64,000 nt of DNA, from the NCBI GenBank assembly GCA_963662155.1, contig OY759263.1:28498023-28562022 (forward strand), in the 5' to 3' direction. This DNA comes from Lamellibrachia columna. Taxonomy: Eukaryota; Annelida; Polychaeta; Sabellida; Siboglinidae. Position 1 is the stretch's first letter, and every line of letters begins with the position of its first letter. Both the position numbers and the translations under genes were made by a program. The notes beneath the pieces are model-generated. The model did no database searches. It was not told the DNA's origin and saw nothing but the letters and a program-made list of their open reading frames with translations. This document shows, in pieces, positions 60,101 through 64,000 of the stretch.

Positions 60101-63100
60101 TCCGCAGCTGTGGTTGTTGCTGATAAAAAATTATTTGAAATAGAACTAAGCATTTAGTAGATGCAGGAATTAAATTATTTTCTGTAATGACATTTATATT
60201 GGTAAAGAAGTCTCATTGCCTACCCATCAAAATTACACTTATTTTTTAAACAGAAATGACAGTCATTTACCTTCGCTCGTTGTCTCAACAGATTGCGTCG
60301 TTCCTTCGATTGTACTTGTTTCAACTGACTCTGTAGTCGCTGCCGACGACAAGCTATCCGTCGATTCCGTTGTTTCCACAGGGGCTGTGGTGGATCCTGC
60401 CAGAAGAATATCATGTCAAATGCATTCATTGGTTTGAACGAAGACTTTTTTTAACAACACATTGAACATCCATATATATAAATGGAATAACATTGAACAT
60501 TATGCTGATTCATCAATGTTATGTGATTTGTTTCCAAGCTACAATTTTCGCTTATGCTTTATCAAACCTCATGTATTCATTTTGAAATATGAAAAACGAA
60601 TACGATTGATATTTTCAATACAACTATATATTTTAAAATAGCTGCAAAGCACTCCTTCTGTTTTCTTCGTGTGGTATCAAAGATAGAGCTATATCATTTC
60701 TATATTTCCAAAATGACAACTGGAAAGGGATACACATAACTGCATTTGTAAACATTCGGTCGGTGTTACCTGAAGCAGTCGTACTTTCTATCTCGAGAGT
60801 AGTAGTATCCAATGATGCAGTAGTAGAAGACGTCGCTGAAGTAGTGTCTTCCTCGGTAGTTTTCCCTTCTACTTCCGTACTTGCTACACTTGGTGAATAG
60901 TCAAAATTCAATAATAAATTACAAATATCAGAGTTATAATATATTTATTTTCTATTTATTATAATTAATATCAATCGTTCCATATGTTCAACAAATTACC
61001 AGTTTCGTAGATATTTCAATTGGGTAATAAAATATTAGTAACGGGCGAATAGATAAAACGATTAGTTGAGATCATTCTTGTACCTTCGCTAGTTGTTTCG
61101 ACGAAAGATGTTGTTCCTTCGATTGTTGTTTGTGCAGCTGTTCCAGTGGTCTCTGTCGAAGTTATTGTTTCGGTTGACCCCGTGGTAACATCCGCAGCTG
61201 TGGTTGATGCTGATAAAAAATTATTTGAAATAGAACTAAGCATTTAGTAGATGCAGGAATTAAATTATTTTCTGTAATGACATTTATATTGGTAAAGAAG
61301 TCTCATTGCCTAACCATCAAAATTACACTTATTTTTTAAACAGAAATGACAGTCATTTACCTTCGCTCGTTGTCTCAACAGATTGCGTCGATCCTTCGAT
61401 TGTACTTGTTTCAACTGACTCTGTAGTCGCTGCCGACGACAAGCTATCCGTCGATTCCGTTGTTTCCACAGGGGCAGTGGTGGATCCTGCCAGAAGAATA
61501 TCATGTCAAATGCTTTCATTGGTTTGAACGAAGACTTTTTTTAACAACACATTGAACATCCATATATATAAATGGAATAACATTGAACATTATGCTGATT
61601 CATCAATGTTATGTGATTTGTTTCCAAGCTACAATTTTCGCTTTTGCATTATCAAACCTCATGTATTAATTTTGATATATGAAACATCGAATATGATTGA
61701 TATTTTCAATACAACTTTATATTTTAAAATAGTTGCATAGCACTCCTTCTGTTTTCATCGTGTGGTATCAAAGATAGAGCTATATCATTTCAATATTTCA
61801 AAATGAAATCTGGAAAGGGATACACATAATTGCATTTGTAAACATTCGTTCGGTGTTACCTGAAGCAGTCGTACTTTCTATCTCGAGAGTAGTAGTATCC
61901 AATGATGCAGTAGTAGAAGACGTCGCTGAAGTAGTGTCTTCCACTGTAGTTTTCCCTTCTACTACCGTACTTGCTACAGTTGCTGAATAATCAAAATTAA
62001 AAAATAAATTACAAATATCATAGTTATATTATATTTATTTTCTATTTGTTATAATTAATATCAATCGTTCCATATGTACAACAAATTAGCAGTTTCGTAG
62101 TTTTTTCAATTAGGTAATAAAATATTAATAACGGACGAATAGATAAAACGATTATTTGAGATCAAACTTATACCTTCGCTAGTTGTTTCGACGAAAGATG
62201 TTGTTCCTTCGACTGTTGTTTGTGCAGCTGTTCCAGTGGTCTCTGTCGAAATTATTGTTTCGGTTGACCCCGTGGTAACATCCGCAGCTGTGGTTGTTGC
62301 TGAAAAAATATACTTAAAATAGAGCTAAGCATTTAGTAGATGTCGGAATTAAATTATTTTCTGTAATGACAGTTATATTGGTAAAGAAGTCTCATTGCCT
62401 ACCCATCAAAATTACACTTATTTTTTAAACAGAAATGACAGTCATTTACCTTCGCTCGTTGTCTCAACAGATTGCGTCGTTCCTTCGATTGTACTTGTTT
62501 CAACTGACTCTGTAGTCGCTGCCGACGACAAGCTATCCGTCGATTCCGTTGTTTCCACAGGGGCTGTGGTGGATCCTGCCAGAAGAATATCATGTCAAAT
62601 GCATTCATTGGTTTGAACGAAGACTTTTTTTAACAACACATTGAACATCCATATATATAAATGGAATAACATTGAACATTATGCTGATTCATCAATGTTA
62701 TGTGATTTGTTTCCAAGCTACAATTTTCGCTTATGCTTTATCAAACCTCATGTATTCATTTTGAAATATGAAACAACGAATACGATTGATATTTTCAATA
62801 CAACTATATATTTTAAAATAGCTGCAAAGCACTCCTTCTGTTTTCTTCGTGTGGTATCAAATATAGAGCTATATCATTTCTATATTTCCAAAATGACAAC
62901 TGGAAAGGGATACACATAACTGCCTTTGTAAACATTCGGTCGGTGTTACCTGAAGCAGTCGTACTTTCTATCTCGAGAGTAGTAGTATCCAATGATGCAG
63001 TAGTAGAAGACGTCGCTGAAGTAGTGTCTTCCTCGGTAATTTTCCCTTCTACTACCGTACTTGCTACAGTTGGTGAATAGTCAAAATTCAATAATAAATT

Positions 63101-64000
63101 ACAAATATCAGAGTTATAATATATTTATTTTCTATTTATTATAATTAATATCAATCGTTCCATATGTTCAACAAATTACCAGTTTCGTAGATATTTCAAT
63201 TGGGTAATAAAATATTAGTAACGGGCGAATAGATAAAACGATTAGTTGAGATCATTCTTGTACCTTCGCTAGTTGTTTCGACGAAAGATGTTGTTCCTTC
63301 GATTGTTGTTTGTGCAGCTATTCCAGTGGTCTCTGTCGAAGTTATTGTTTCGGTTGACCCCTTGGTAACATCCGCAGCTGTGGTTGTTGCTGAAAAAAAA
63401 TTATTTGAAATAGAACTAAGCATTTAGTAGATGCAGGAATTAAATTATTTTCTGTAATGACATTTATATTGGTAAAGAAGTCTCATTGCCTACCCATCAA
63501 AATTACACTTATTTTTTAAACAGAAATTACAGTCATTTACCTTCGCTCGTTGTCTCAACAGATTGCGTCGTTCCTTCGATTGTACTTGTTTCAACTGACT
63601 CTGTAGTCGCTGCCGACGACAAGCTATCCATCGATTCCGTTGTTTCCACAGGGGCTGTGGTGGATCCTGCCAGAAGAATATCATGTCAAATGCATTCATT
63701 GGTTTGAACGAAGACTTTTTTTAACAACACATTGAACATCCATATATATAAATGGAATAACATTGAACATTATGCTGATTCATCAATGTTATGTGATTTG
63801 TTTCCAAGCTACAATTTTCGCTTATGCTTTATCAAACCTCATGTATTCATTTTGAAATATGAAACAACGAATACGATTGATATTTTCAATACAACTATAT
63901 ATTTTAAAATAGCTGCAAAGCACTCCTTCTGTTTTCTTCGTGTGGTATCAAATATAGAGCTATATCATTTCTATATTTCCAAAATGACAACTGGAAAGGG
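1..64000 (-). CDS. Internal part of a giant mucin-like Ser/Thr-rich gene (both ends missing)
   Basis: One spliced minus-strand gene model is supported by 59 A exons, 58 intact B exons, one truncated B exon and 58 C exons, nearly all bounded by AG acceptors and GT donors. All exons are phase 1 at both ends and join without a stop into about 7,100 residues. The protein is about half Thr/Ser, strongly acidic, lacks Cys, and is built of short motifs such as VETTSEG and TTIEG. By composition it resembles the O-glycosylated tandem domain of a secreted or surface mucin. No signal peptide, membrane segment or folded domain is visible because neither gene end is in the window. Phase 1-1 exons are typical of modular extracellular metazoan proteins. 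Secretion, glycosylation and role (glue, saliva, gut lining, cuticle) are inferences. An untranscribed array is less likely because exons stay open while introns accumulate indels. Confidence 0.8.
188..903 (-). CDS. Unit 1, type P/p
   Basis: Exons: C 778-903, B 502-627, A 188-301 (to 310 if the upstream CAG acceptor is used). A has a single t-to-g change near 229 relative to other copies. B ends EITSEG instead of ETTSEG, shared with unit 4. Confidence 0.8.
1278..1391 (-). CDS. Exon A, reference copy (unit 2, type Q)
   Basis: On the minus strand the acceptor reads CCAACTGTAG|CAAGTACG and the donor CTGCTTCAG|GTAACACC. The exon is 114 nt, 38 codons, phase 1 at both ends. The first codon is completed by a G from the preceding exon B (GCA, Ala). 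The peptide starts ASTVVEGKITEEDTTSATSS, runs through a TTAS and TTTLEIE stretch and ends STTAS, with Gly spanning the junction to exon C. Twelve Thr and seven Ser make 50% of it, and it holds the only Lys of the unit. The pyrimidine tract is weak. Types differ mainly at residues 4 to 12. Confidence 0.85.
1278..1994 (-). CDS. Unit 2, type Q/q
   Basis: Exons: C 1869-1994, B 1592-1717, A 1278-1391. Its A and B exons match those of unit 5, 3,270 bp away. Confidence 0.82.
1392..1591 (-). other. Intron B to A, reference copy (about 200 bp)
   Basis: This AT-rich intron runs from GTACAAG to CAACTGTAG on the minus strand, with a TTATAATAAATAG stretch midway. In P-type units a second CAG lies 9 nt upstream of the TAG acceptor. 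Copies differ by small indels, for example an extra TAA near 5,835 and 2-bp losses in S-type copies. No gene is seen inside it. Confidence 0.8.
1592..1717 (-). CDS. Exon B, reference copy (unit 2, type q)
   Basis: The acceptor follows a T-rich tract. In most copies it reads TTTTTTTCAG|CAACAACC and here TTTTTTATCAG|CAACAACC. The donor is AGCGAAG|GTACAAG. The exon is 126 nt, 42 codons, phase 1 at both ends. The peptide begins ATTTAADVTTGSTETITS and ends TTIEGTTSFVETTSE. Seventeen Thr and four Ser make half of it, and Phe is the only aromatic residue. The last 16 residues closely match the end of exon C, so B and C look like products of an old exon duplication. Confidence 0.87.
1718..1868 (-). 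other. Intron C to B, reference copy (about 151 bp)
   Basis: The intron runs from GTAAATGAC to a T-rich tract of variable length ending in CAG on the minus strand. That tract is the most length-variable site of the unit. Units 13 and 27 share a 2-bp and a 1-bp deletion here. Nothing else is seen. Confidence 0.8.
1869..1994 (-). CDS. Exon C, reference copy (unit 2)
   Basis: The acceptor is TTCTTCTGGCAG|GATCCACC and the donor AGCGAAG|GTAAATGAC. The exon is 126 nt, 42 codons, phase 1 at both ends. The common peptide starts GSTTAPVETTESTDSLSSAA and ends STIEGTTQSVETTSE. This copy has Val instead of Ala at position 5 and two further substitutions. Thirteen Thr and nine Ser in the common form, seven Glu and one Pro give an acidic O-glycosylation-type sequence. 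The boundary creates a GGATCC in nearly every unit. An opposite-strand frame is also open through this exon, but it has no splice support. Confidence 0.87.
1995..2368 (-). other. Intron A to C, reference copy (about 374 bp)
   Basis: This is the longest gene-free stretch of each unit. It runs from GTAACACC to TTCTGGCAG on the minus strand and is AT-rich. Indels include a 41-bp loss in three copies and an 8-bp loss in one. A plus-strand frame of about 92 codons is open in many Q, R and S copies but interrupted by stops in P copies. I see no promoter, RNA gene or mobile element in it. Confidence 0.75.
2369..3085 (-). CDS. Unit 3, type R/r
   Basis: Exons: C 2960-3085, B 2683-2808, A 2369-2482. 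C is the TTPSVETT form. The B donor is GTAAAAG instead of GTACAAG. Confidence 0.82.
3458..4173 (-). CDS. Unit 4, type P/p, altered exon A acceptor
   Basis: Exons: C 4048-4173, B 3772-3897, A 3458-3571 by homology. The normal TAG acceptor of A has become TTG. The upstream CAG would start A at 3580 and keep the frame. C has a Thr3-to-Ser change. Confidence 0.75.
4548..5264 (-). CDS. Unit 5, type Q/q
   Basis: Exons: C 5139-5264, B 4862-4987, A 4548-4661. C has one Val-to-Phe change in the SVETS segment. Confidence 0.82.
5639..6358 (-). CDS. Unit 6, type R/r
   Basis: Exons: C 6233-6358, B 5956-6081, A 5639-5752. The B-A intron has an extra TAA and the poly-A tract beside B is longer than usual. 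Confidence 0.82.
6732..7448 (-). CDS. Unit 7, hybrid P/Q exon A, B type q
   Basis: Exons: C 7323-7448, B 7046-7171, A 6732-6845. Sequence left of about 6,815 is P-like (KTTVED) and from about 6,857 rightwards Q-like, so a recombination breakpoint lies at or beside exon A. Confidence 0.82.
7823..8536 (-). CDS. Unit 8, type R/r, one codon deleted in B
   Basis: Exons: C 8411-8536, B 8137-8259 (123 nt), A 7823-7936. B lacks one Thr codon in EGTTSF; the same deletion occurs in unit 24. Confidence 0.82.
8910..9625 (-). CDS. Unit 9, type P/p
   Basis: Exons: C 9500-9625, B 9225-9350, A 8910-9023 (9032 with the upstream CAG). The B-A intron has an expanded T run near 9,085, shared with unit 25. Confidence 0.8.
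10000..10716 (-). CDS. Unit 10, type Q/q
   Basis: Exons: C 10591-10716, B 10314-10439, A 10000-10113. A has STLVEG, and B has Ala-Asn-Val in place of Ala-Asp-Val. Confidence 0.82.
11091..11807 (-). CDS. Unit 11, type R/r
   Basis: Exons: C 11682-11807, B 11405-11530, A 11091-11204. B has SKQTT for STETT. C carries Ala5Thr, Thr9Ser and a Thr-to-Arg change. Confidence 0.82.
12181..12896 (-). CDS. Unit 12, type P/p
   Basis: Exons: C 12771-12896, B 12495-12620, A 12181-12294 (12303 with the upstream CAG). C has a Glu-to-Asp change shared with units 18, 22 and 31. Confidence 0.8.
13271..13984 (-). CDS. Unit 13, type R/t
   Basis: Exons: C 13859-13984, B 13585-13710, A 13271-13384. The C-B intron has 2-bp and 1-bp losses found again only in unit 27. 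Confidence 0.82.
14359..15075 (-). CDS. Unit 14, type Q/q
   Basis: Exons: C 14950-15075, B 14673-14798, A 14359-14472. The sequence just before the A acceptor is changed (AATGTAG) but the AG is intact. Confidence 0.82.
15450..16166 (-). CDS. Unit 15, type R/r, weak exon C donor
   Basis: Exons: C 16041-16166, B 15764-15889, A 15450-15563. The last base of C is A instead of G (GAAA|GTAAAT), which changes the joined codon to Thr and weakens the donor. A has an Ala-to-Asp change near its end. Confidence 0.8.
16541..17257 (-). CDS. Unit 16, type Q/q
   Basis: Exons: C 17132-17257, B 16855-16980, A 16541-16654. C has Ile-to-Phe in STIEG. Confidence 0.82.
17632..18345 (-). CDS. Unit 17, type Q/r
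   Basis: Exons: C 18220-18345, B 17945-18070, A 17632-17745. The Q exon A beside an r exon B marks a subtype switch between them. Confidence 0.82.
18719..19434 (-). CDS. Unit 18, type P/p
   Basis: Exons: C 19309-19434, B 19033-19158, A 18719-18832 (18841 with the upstream CAG). B has a Thr-to-Lys change in EGTTSF. Confidence 0.8.
19809..20524 (-). CDS. Unit 19, type S/r, exon B acceptor lost
   Basis: Exons: C 20399-20524, B 20122-20247 by homology, A 19809-19922. The B acceptor reads CTG instead of CAG. An internal AG would begin the exon at 20235 in frame. C has Thr3-to-Asn. Confidence 0.72.
20899..21614 (-). CDS. Unit 20, type S/p
   Basis: Exons: C 21489-21614, B 21213-21338, A 20899-21012. 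The T tract before B is interrupted (TTTGTTTTCAG), as in units 29, 33 and 35. Confidence 0.82.
21989..22102 (-). CDS. Unit 21 exon A, type Q
   Basis: This intact A exon belongs to the unit whose B exon is truncated and whose C exon is deleted. In the transcript it would join exon A of unit 22, or a shortened B, in frame. Confidence 0.8.
22303..22398 (-). pseudogene. Unit 21 exon B remnant, acceptor side deleted
   Basis: This keeps the donor and 96 of 126 nt. At 22,398/22,401 it runs into sequence that normally lies beyond exon C, so 30 nt of B, the C-B intron and all of C are gone. No AG sits at the junction. An internal AG (TTCGACAG|AGACC) would give a 69-nt exon at 22303-22371, still phase 1. 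Otherwise the remnant would be skipped, also without a frameshift. Confidence 0.85.
22703..23417 (-). CDS. Unit 22, type S/q
   Basis: Exons: C 23292-23417, B 23015-23140, A 22703-22816. A reads TTEEN. The intron after A has the 41-bp deletion and ends in the fusion junction near 22,399. Confidence 0.82.
23751..24465 (-). CDS. Unit 23, type S/r, exon B acceptor lost
   Basis: Exons: C 24340-24465, B 24063-24188 by homology (24176 with the internal AG), A 23751-23864. The intron after A has the same 41-bp deletion as unit 22. Confidence 0.72.
24840..25553 (-). CDS. Unit 24, type R/r, one codon deleted in B
   Basis: Exons: C 25428-25553, B 25154-25276 (123 nt), A 24840-24953. It is a close copy of unit 8, 17,017 bp away, with a Thr/Ile change in A. 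Confidence 0.82.
25927..26642 (-). CDS. Unit 25, type P/p
   Basis: Exons: C 26517-26642, B 26242-26367, A 25927-26040 (26049 with the upstream CAG). It is a close copy of unit 9. Confidence 0.8.
27017..27733 (-). CDS. Unit 26, type Q/q
   Basis: Exons: C 27608-27733, B 27331-27456, A 27017-27130. A and B copy unit 10. C has the divergent start Asn3, His6, Lys11 also seen in unit 41. Confidence 0.82.
28110..28823 (-). CDS. Unit 27, type S/t
   Basis: Exons: C 28698-28823, B 28424-28549, A 28110-28223. C, B and the intron between them copy unit 13, while A is from the S family. Confidence 0.82.
29157..29871 (-). CDS. Unit 28, type S/r, exon B acceptor lost
   Basis: Exons: C 29746-29871, B 29469-29594 by homology (29582 with the internal AG), A 29157-29270. 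It is the third copy with the 41-bp intron deletion after A. C has Asn3. Confidence 0.72.
30246..30961 (-). CDS. Unit 29, type S/p
   Basis: Exons: C 30836-30961, B 30560-30685, A 30246-30359. A begins Ala-Ser-Met-Glu-Val, the only copy with Met there. Confidence 0.82.
31335..32050 (-). CDS. Unit 30, type R/r
   Basis: Exons: C 31925-32050, B 31649-31774, A 31335-31448. C has Arg at the Gln/Pro site before SVETT. Confidence 0.82.
32424..33140 (-). CDS. Unit 31, type P/p
   Basis: Exons: C 33015-33140, B 32738-32863, A 32424-32537 (32546 with the upstream CAG). The last full codon of A is Leu instead of Ser. Confidence 0.8.
33515..34230 (-). CDS. Unit 32, type S/r, exon B acceptor lost
   Basis: Exons: C 34105-34230, B 33828-33953 by homology (33941 with the internal AG), A 33515-33628. 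C has Asn3 and its acceptor is TAG. Confidence 0.72.
34607..35322 (-). CDS. Unit 33, type S/p
   Basis: Exons: C 35197-35322, B 34921-35046, A 34607-34720. This copy lacks the GGATCC at the C boundary. The codon change is silent (Gly). Confidence 0.82.
35697..36413 (-). CDS. Unit 34, type Q/q
   Basis: Exons: C 36288-36413, B 36011-36136, A 35697-35810. C starts divergently with Asn3, Arg4, His6 and Lys11. Confidence 0.82.
36789..37504 (-). CDS. Unit 35, type S/p
   Basis: Exons: C 37379-37504, B 37103-37228, A 36789-36902. C is the TTPSVETT form otherwise linked to r-type B exons, so a subtype switch lies between C and B. Confidence 0.82.
37878..38592 (-). CDS. Unit 36, type P/p
   Basis: Exons: C 38467-38592, B 38192-38317, A 37878-37991 (38000 with the upstream CAG). 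Confidence 0.8.
38967..39683 (-). CDS. Unit 37, type Q/r
   Basis: Exons: C 39558-39683, B 39281-39406, A 38967-39080. It is mixed: Q exon A, r exon B, Pro-form C, then Q-like intron from about 39,725, which indicates conversion tracts. Confidence 0.82.
40058..40774 (-). CDS. Unit 38, type Q/q
   Basis: Exons: C 40649-40774, B 40372-40497, A 40058-40171. C ends SVG instead of SEG. It is nearly identical to units 40 and 42. Confidence 0.82.
41149..41865 (-). CDS. Unit 39, type Q/q
   Basis: Exons: C 41740-41865, B 41463-41588, A 41149-41262. A has SAISS for SATSS, as in units 41 and 43. Confidence 0.82.
42240..42956 (-). CDS. Unit 40, type Q/q
   Basis: Exons: C 42831-42956, B 42554-42679, A 42240-42353. 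It is the second copy in the 2,182-bp dimer array. Confidence 0.82.
43331..44047 (-). CDS. Unit 41, type Q/q
   Basis: Exons: C 43922-44047, B 43645-43770, A 43331-43444. A and B match unit 39, but C is the divergent unit 26 form. Confidence 0.82.
44422..45138 (-). CDS. Unit 42, type Q/q
   Basis: Exons: C 45013-45138, B 44736-44861, A 44422-44535. It is the third copy of the unit 38 form. Confidence 0.82.
45513..46229 (-). CDS. Unit 43, type Q/t, weak exon C donor
   Basis: Exons: C 46104-46229, B 45827-45952, A 45513-45626. The last base of C is A (GAAA|GTAAAT), as in unit 15. The recent dimer array ends here, between A and B. Confidence 0.8.
46604..47320 (-). CDS. Unit 44, type Q/q
   Basis: Exons: C 47195-47320, B 46918-47043, A 46604-46717. 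A has Lys for Glu (KITKED), adding a second basic residue. Confidence 0.82.
47695..48409 (-). CDS. Unit 45, type R/r
   Basis: Exons: C 48284-48409, B 48009-48134, A 47695-47808. B has TTFFVETT. Confidence 0.82.
48783..49498 (-). CDS. Unit 46, type P/p
   Basis: Exons: C 49373-49498, B 49097-49222, A 48783-48896 (48905 with the upstream CAG). A has a Thr-to-Asn change. Confidence 0.8.
49873..50589 (-). CDS. Unit 47, type Q/q
   Basis: Exons: C 50464-50589, B 50187-50312, A 49873-49986. It starts the alternating Q/q and R/t region. Confidence 0.82.
50964..51680 (-). CDS. Unit 48, type R/t
   Basis: Exons: C 51555-51680, B 51278-51403, A 50964-51077. It is nearly identical to unit 50. Confidence 0.82.
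52047..52763 (-). CDS. Unit 49, type Q/q
   Basis: Exons: C 52638-52763, B 52361-52486, A 52047-52160. The intron after A has lost 8 bp near 51,970. Confidence 0.82.
53138..53854 (-). CDS. Unit 50, type R/t
   Basis: Exons: C 53729-53854, B 53452-53577, A 53138-53251. Confidence 0.82.
54229..54945 (-). CDS. Unit 51, type Q/q
   Basis: Exons: C 54820-54945, B 54543-54668, A 54229-54342. B has Val for Gly before STETI. Confidence 0.82.
55320..56036 (-). CDS. Unit 52, type R/t
   Basis: Exons: C 55911-56036, B 55634-55759, A 55320-55433. Confidence 0.82.
56409..57125 (-). CDS. Unit 53, type Q/q
   Basis: Exons: C 57000-57125, B 56723-56848, A 56409-56522. B has TTGTAAQ instead of the usual q TTGIAAQ. 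The intron after A has a 3-bp loss near 56,298. Confidence 0.82.
57500..58215 (-). CDS. Unit 54, type R/r
   Basis: Exons: C 58090-58215, B 57814-57939, A 57500-57613. A has KVIGK, a two-base change replacing Glu with Ile. Confidence 0.82.
58590..59305 (-). CDS. Unit 55, type Q/q
   Basis: Exons: C 59180-59305, B 58904-59029, A 58590-58703. C has a Thr-to-Lys change in VETTSEG. Confidence 0.82.
59680..60396 (-). CDS. Unit 56, type R/t
   Basis: Exons: C 60271-60396, B 59994-60119, A 59680-59793. The B donor is GTGCAAG, still GT but less consensus-like. Confidence 0.81.
60770..61486 (-). CDS. Unit 57, type S/q
   Basis: Exons: C 61361-61486, B 61084-61209, A 60770-60883. B begins Ala-Ser-Thr instead of Ala-Thr-Thr and has TTGTAAQ. 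Confidence 0.82.
61860..62575 (-). CDS. Unit 58, type P/p
   Basis: Exons: C 62450-62575, B 62174-62299, A 61860-61973 (61982 with the upstream CAG). The intron after A switches to the non-P form leftwards of about 61,660. Confidence 0.8.
62950..63666 (-). CDS. Unit 59, type Q/q
   Basis: Exons: C 63541-63666, B 63264-63389, A 62950-63063. It is the most 5' complete triplet in the window. Confidence 0.82.
63667..64000 (-). other. Partial A to C intron at right edge
   Basis: This is the acceptor-side part of the intron that precedes exon C of unit 59. Its donor and the next exon A lie past the window end. Nothing else is seen. Confidence 0.8.

Larger units (their letters stand above)
1..64000. 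repeat. Tandem array of about 59 units of about 1.09 kb
   Basis: The same landmarks recur every 1,088-1,094 bp: the exon A donor, the poly-A tract beside exon B and the GGATCC at the exon C boundary. Shorter spacings are explained by visible deletions, for example 1,048 bp at 23,237-24,285 and 1,083 bp at 51,500-52,583. One spacing of 1,803 bp (21,434-23,237) marks two units fused by a deletion. Copies differ mostly by scattered substitutions. Unequal crossing-over and gene conversion are the likely generators, shown by hybrid units and shared rare variants. The array continues beyond both ends. Confidence 0.97.

Noticed and set aside
1..64000. CRISPR array or bacterial surface-adhesin repeat
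   Set aside because: The unit is far too long for CRISPR, no continuous frame runs across units, and splice-type boundaries with phase-1 joins fit an intron-containing eukaryotic gene.
1..64000. Transposon or satellite DNA as the main explanation
   Set aside because: No transposase, reverse transcriptase, terminal repeat or target duplication is visible, and exons are preserved in frame in contrast to introns. An untranscribed array cannot be fully excluded without RNA.

Overview
The window is one continuous tandem array. A unit of about 1,090 bp (usually 1,088-1,094 bp) repeats about 59 times from the first base to the last, and no unrelated sequence is visible. It carries no bacterial-type genes, RNA genes, CRISPR arrays or recognisable transposon genes. 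The best reading is the inside of one very large spliced gene on the minus strand of a eukaryote, probably an invertebrate animal. That rests on short GT..AG introns with AT-rich sequence and on all-phase-1 modular exons. The species cannot be named from the sequence, and both gene ends lie outside the window (5' end beyond 64000, 3' end before 1).

Each unit holds three short exons, named here C, B and A in transcript order. C is 126 nt, B is 126 nt and A is 114 nt. They are separated by introns of about 151 bp (C to B), 200 bp (B to A) and 374 bp (A to the next C). Every exon begins and ends in phase 1, so any exon or unit can be added, lost or skipped without shifting the frame. One spliced unit encodes 122 residues, of which I count 62 Ser/Thr, 21 Asp/Glu and one Lys. 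It has no Cys and no N-glycosylation sequon. The window therefore encodes roughly 7,100 residues of acidic, Thr/Ser-rich, mucin-like protein. Exons stay open in all copies, and the only small exon indel seen is exactly 3 bp. Introns carry indels of 1, 2, 3, 8 and about 41 bp. This points to selection on the protein rather than an inert satellite.

Units fall into subtypes. A exons are typed P (VVEG, with an alternative upstream acceptor), Q (VVEGKITEE), R (KVEGKTTEE) or S (EVEGKTTEE). B exons are typed p (ETIIS, TTVEG), q (ETITS, usually TTGIAAQ), r (VDVTTEST) or t (GSSETIISK). The subtypes form higher-order repeats. Positions 1-6,400 show two P-Q-R trimers. About 7.27-10.7 kb is duplicated at 24.28-27.7 kb. 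Related S/p blocks occur near 20-21, 29-31 and 34-37 kb. About 39.7-45.6 kb is a very recent 2,182-bp dimer array. About 49-57 kb is a second alternating dimer array.

Some units have splice oddities. One exon B is truncated by a deletion junction near 22,399 that also removed a C exon. Four B exons have lost their AG acceptor but have an in-frame AG 12 nt inside the exon. One P-type A exon has lost its usual AG but has an in-frame AG 9 nt upstream. Two C exons have a changed last base. All these events leave a frame-preserving outcome available.
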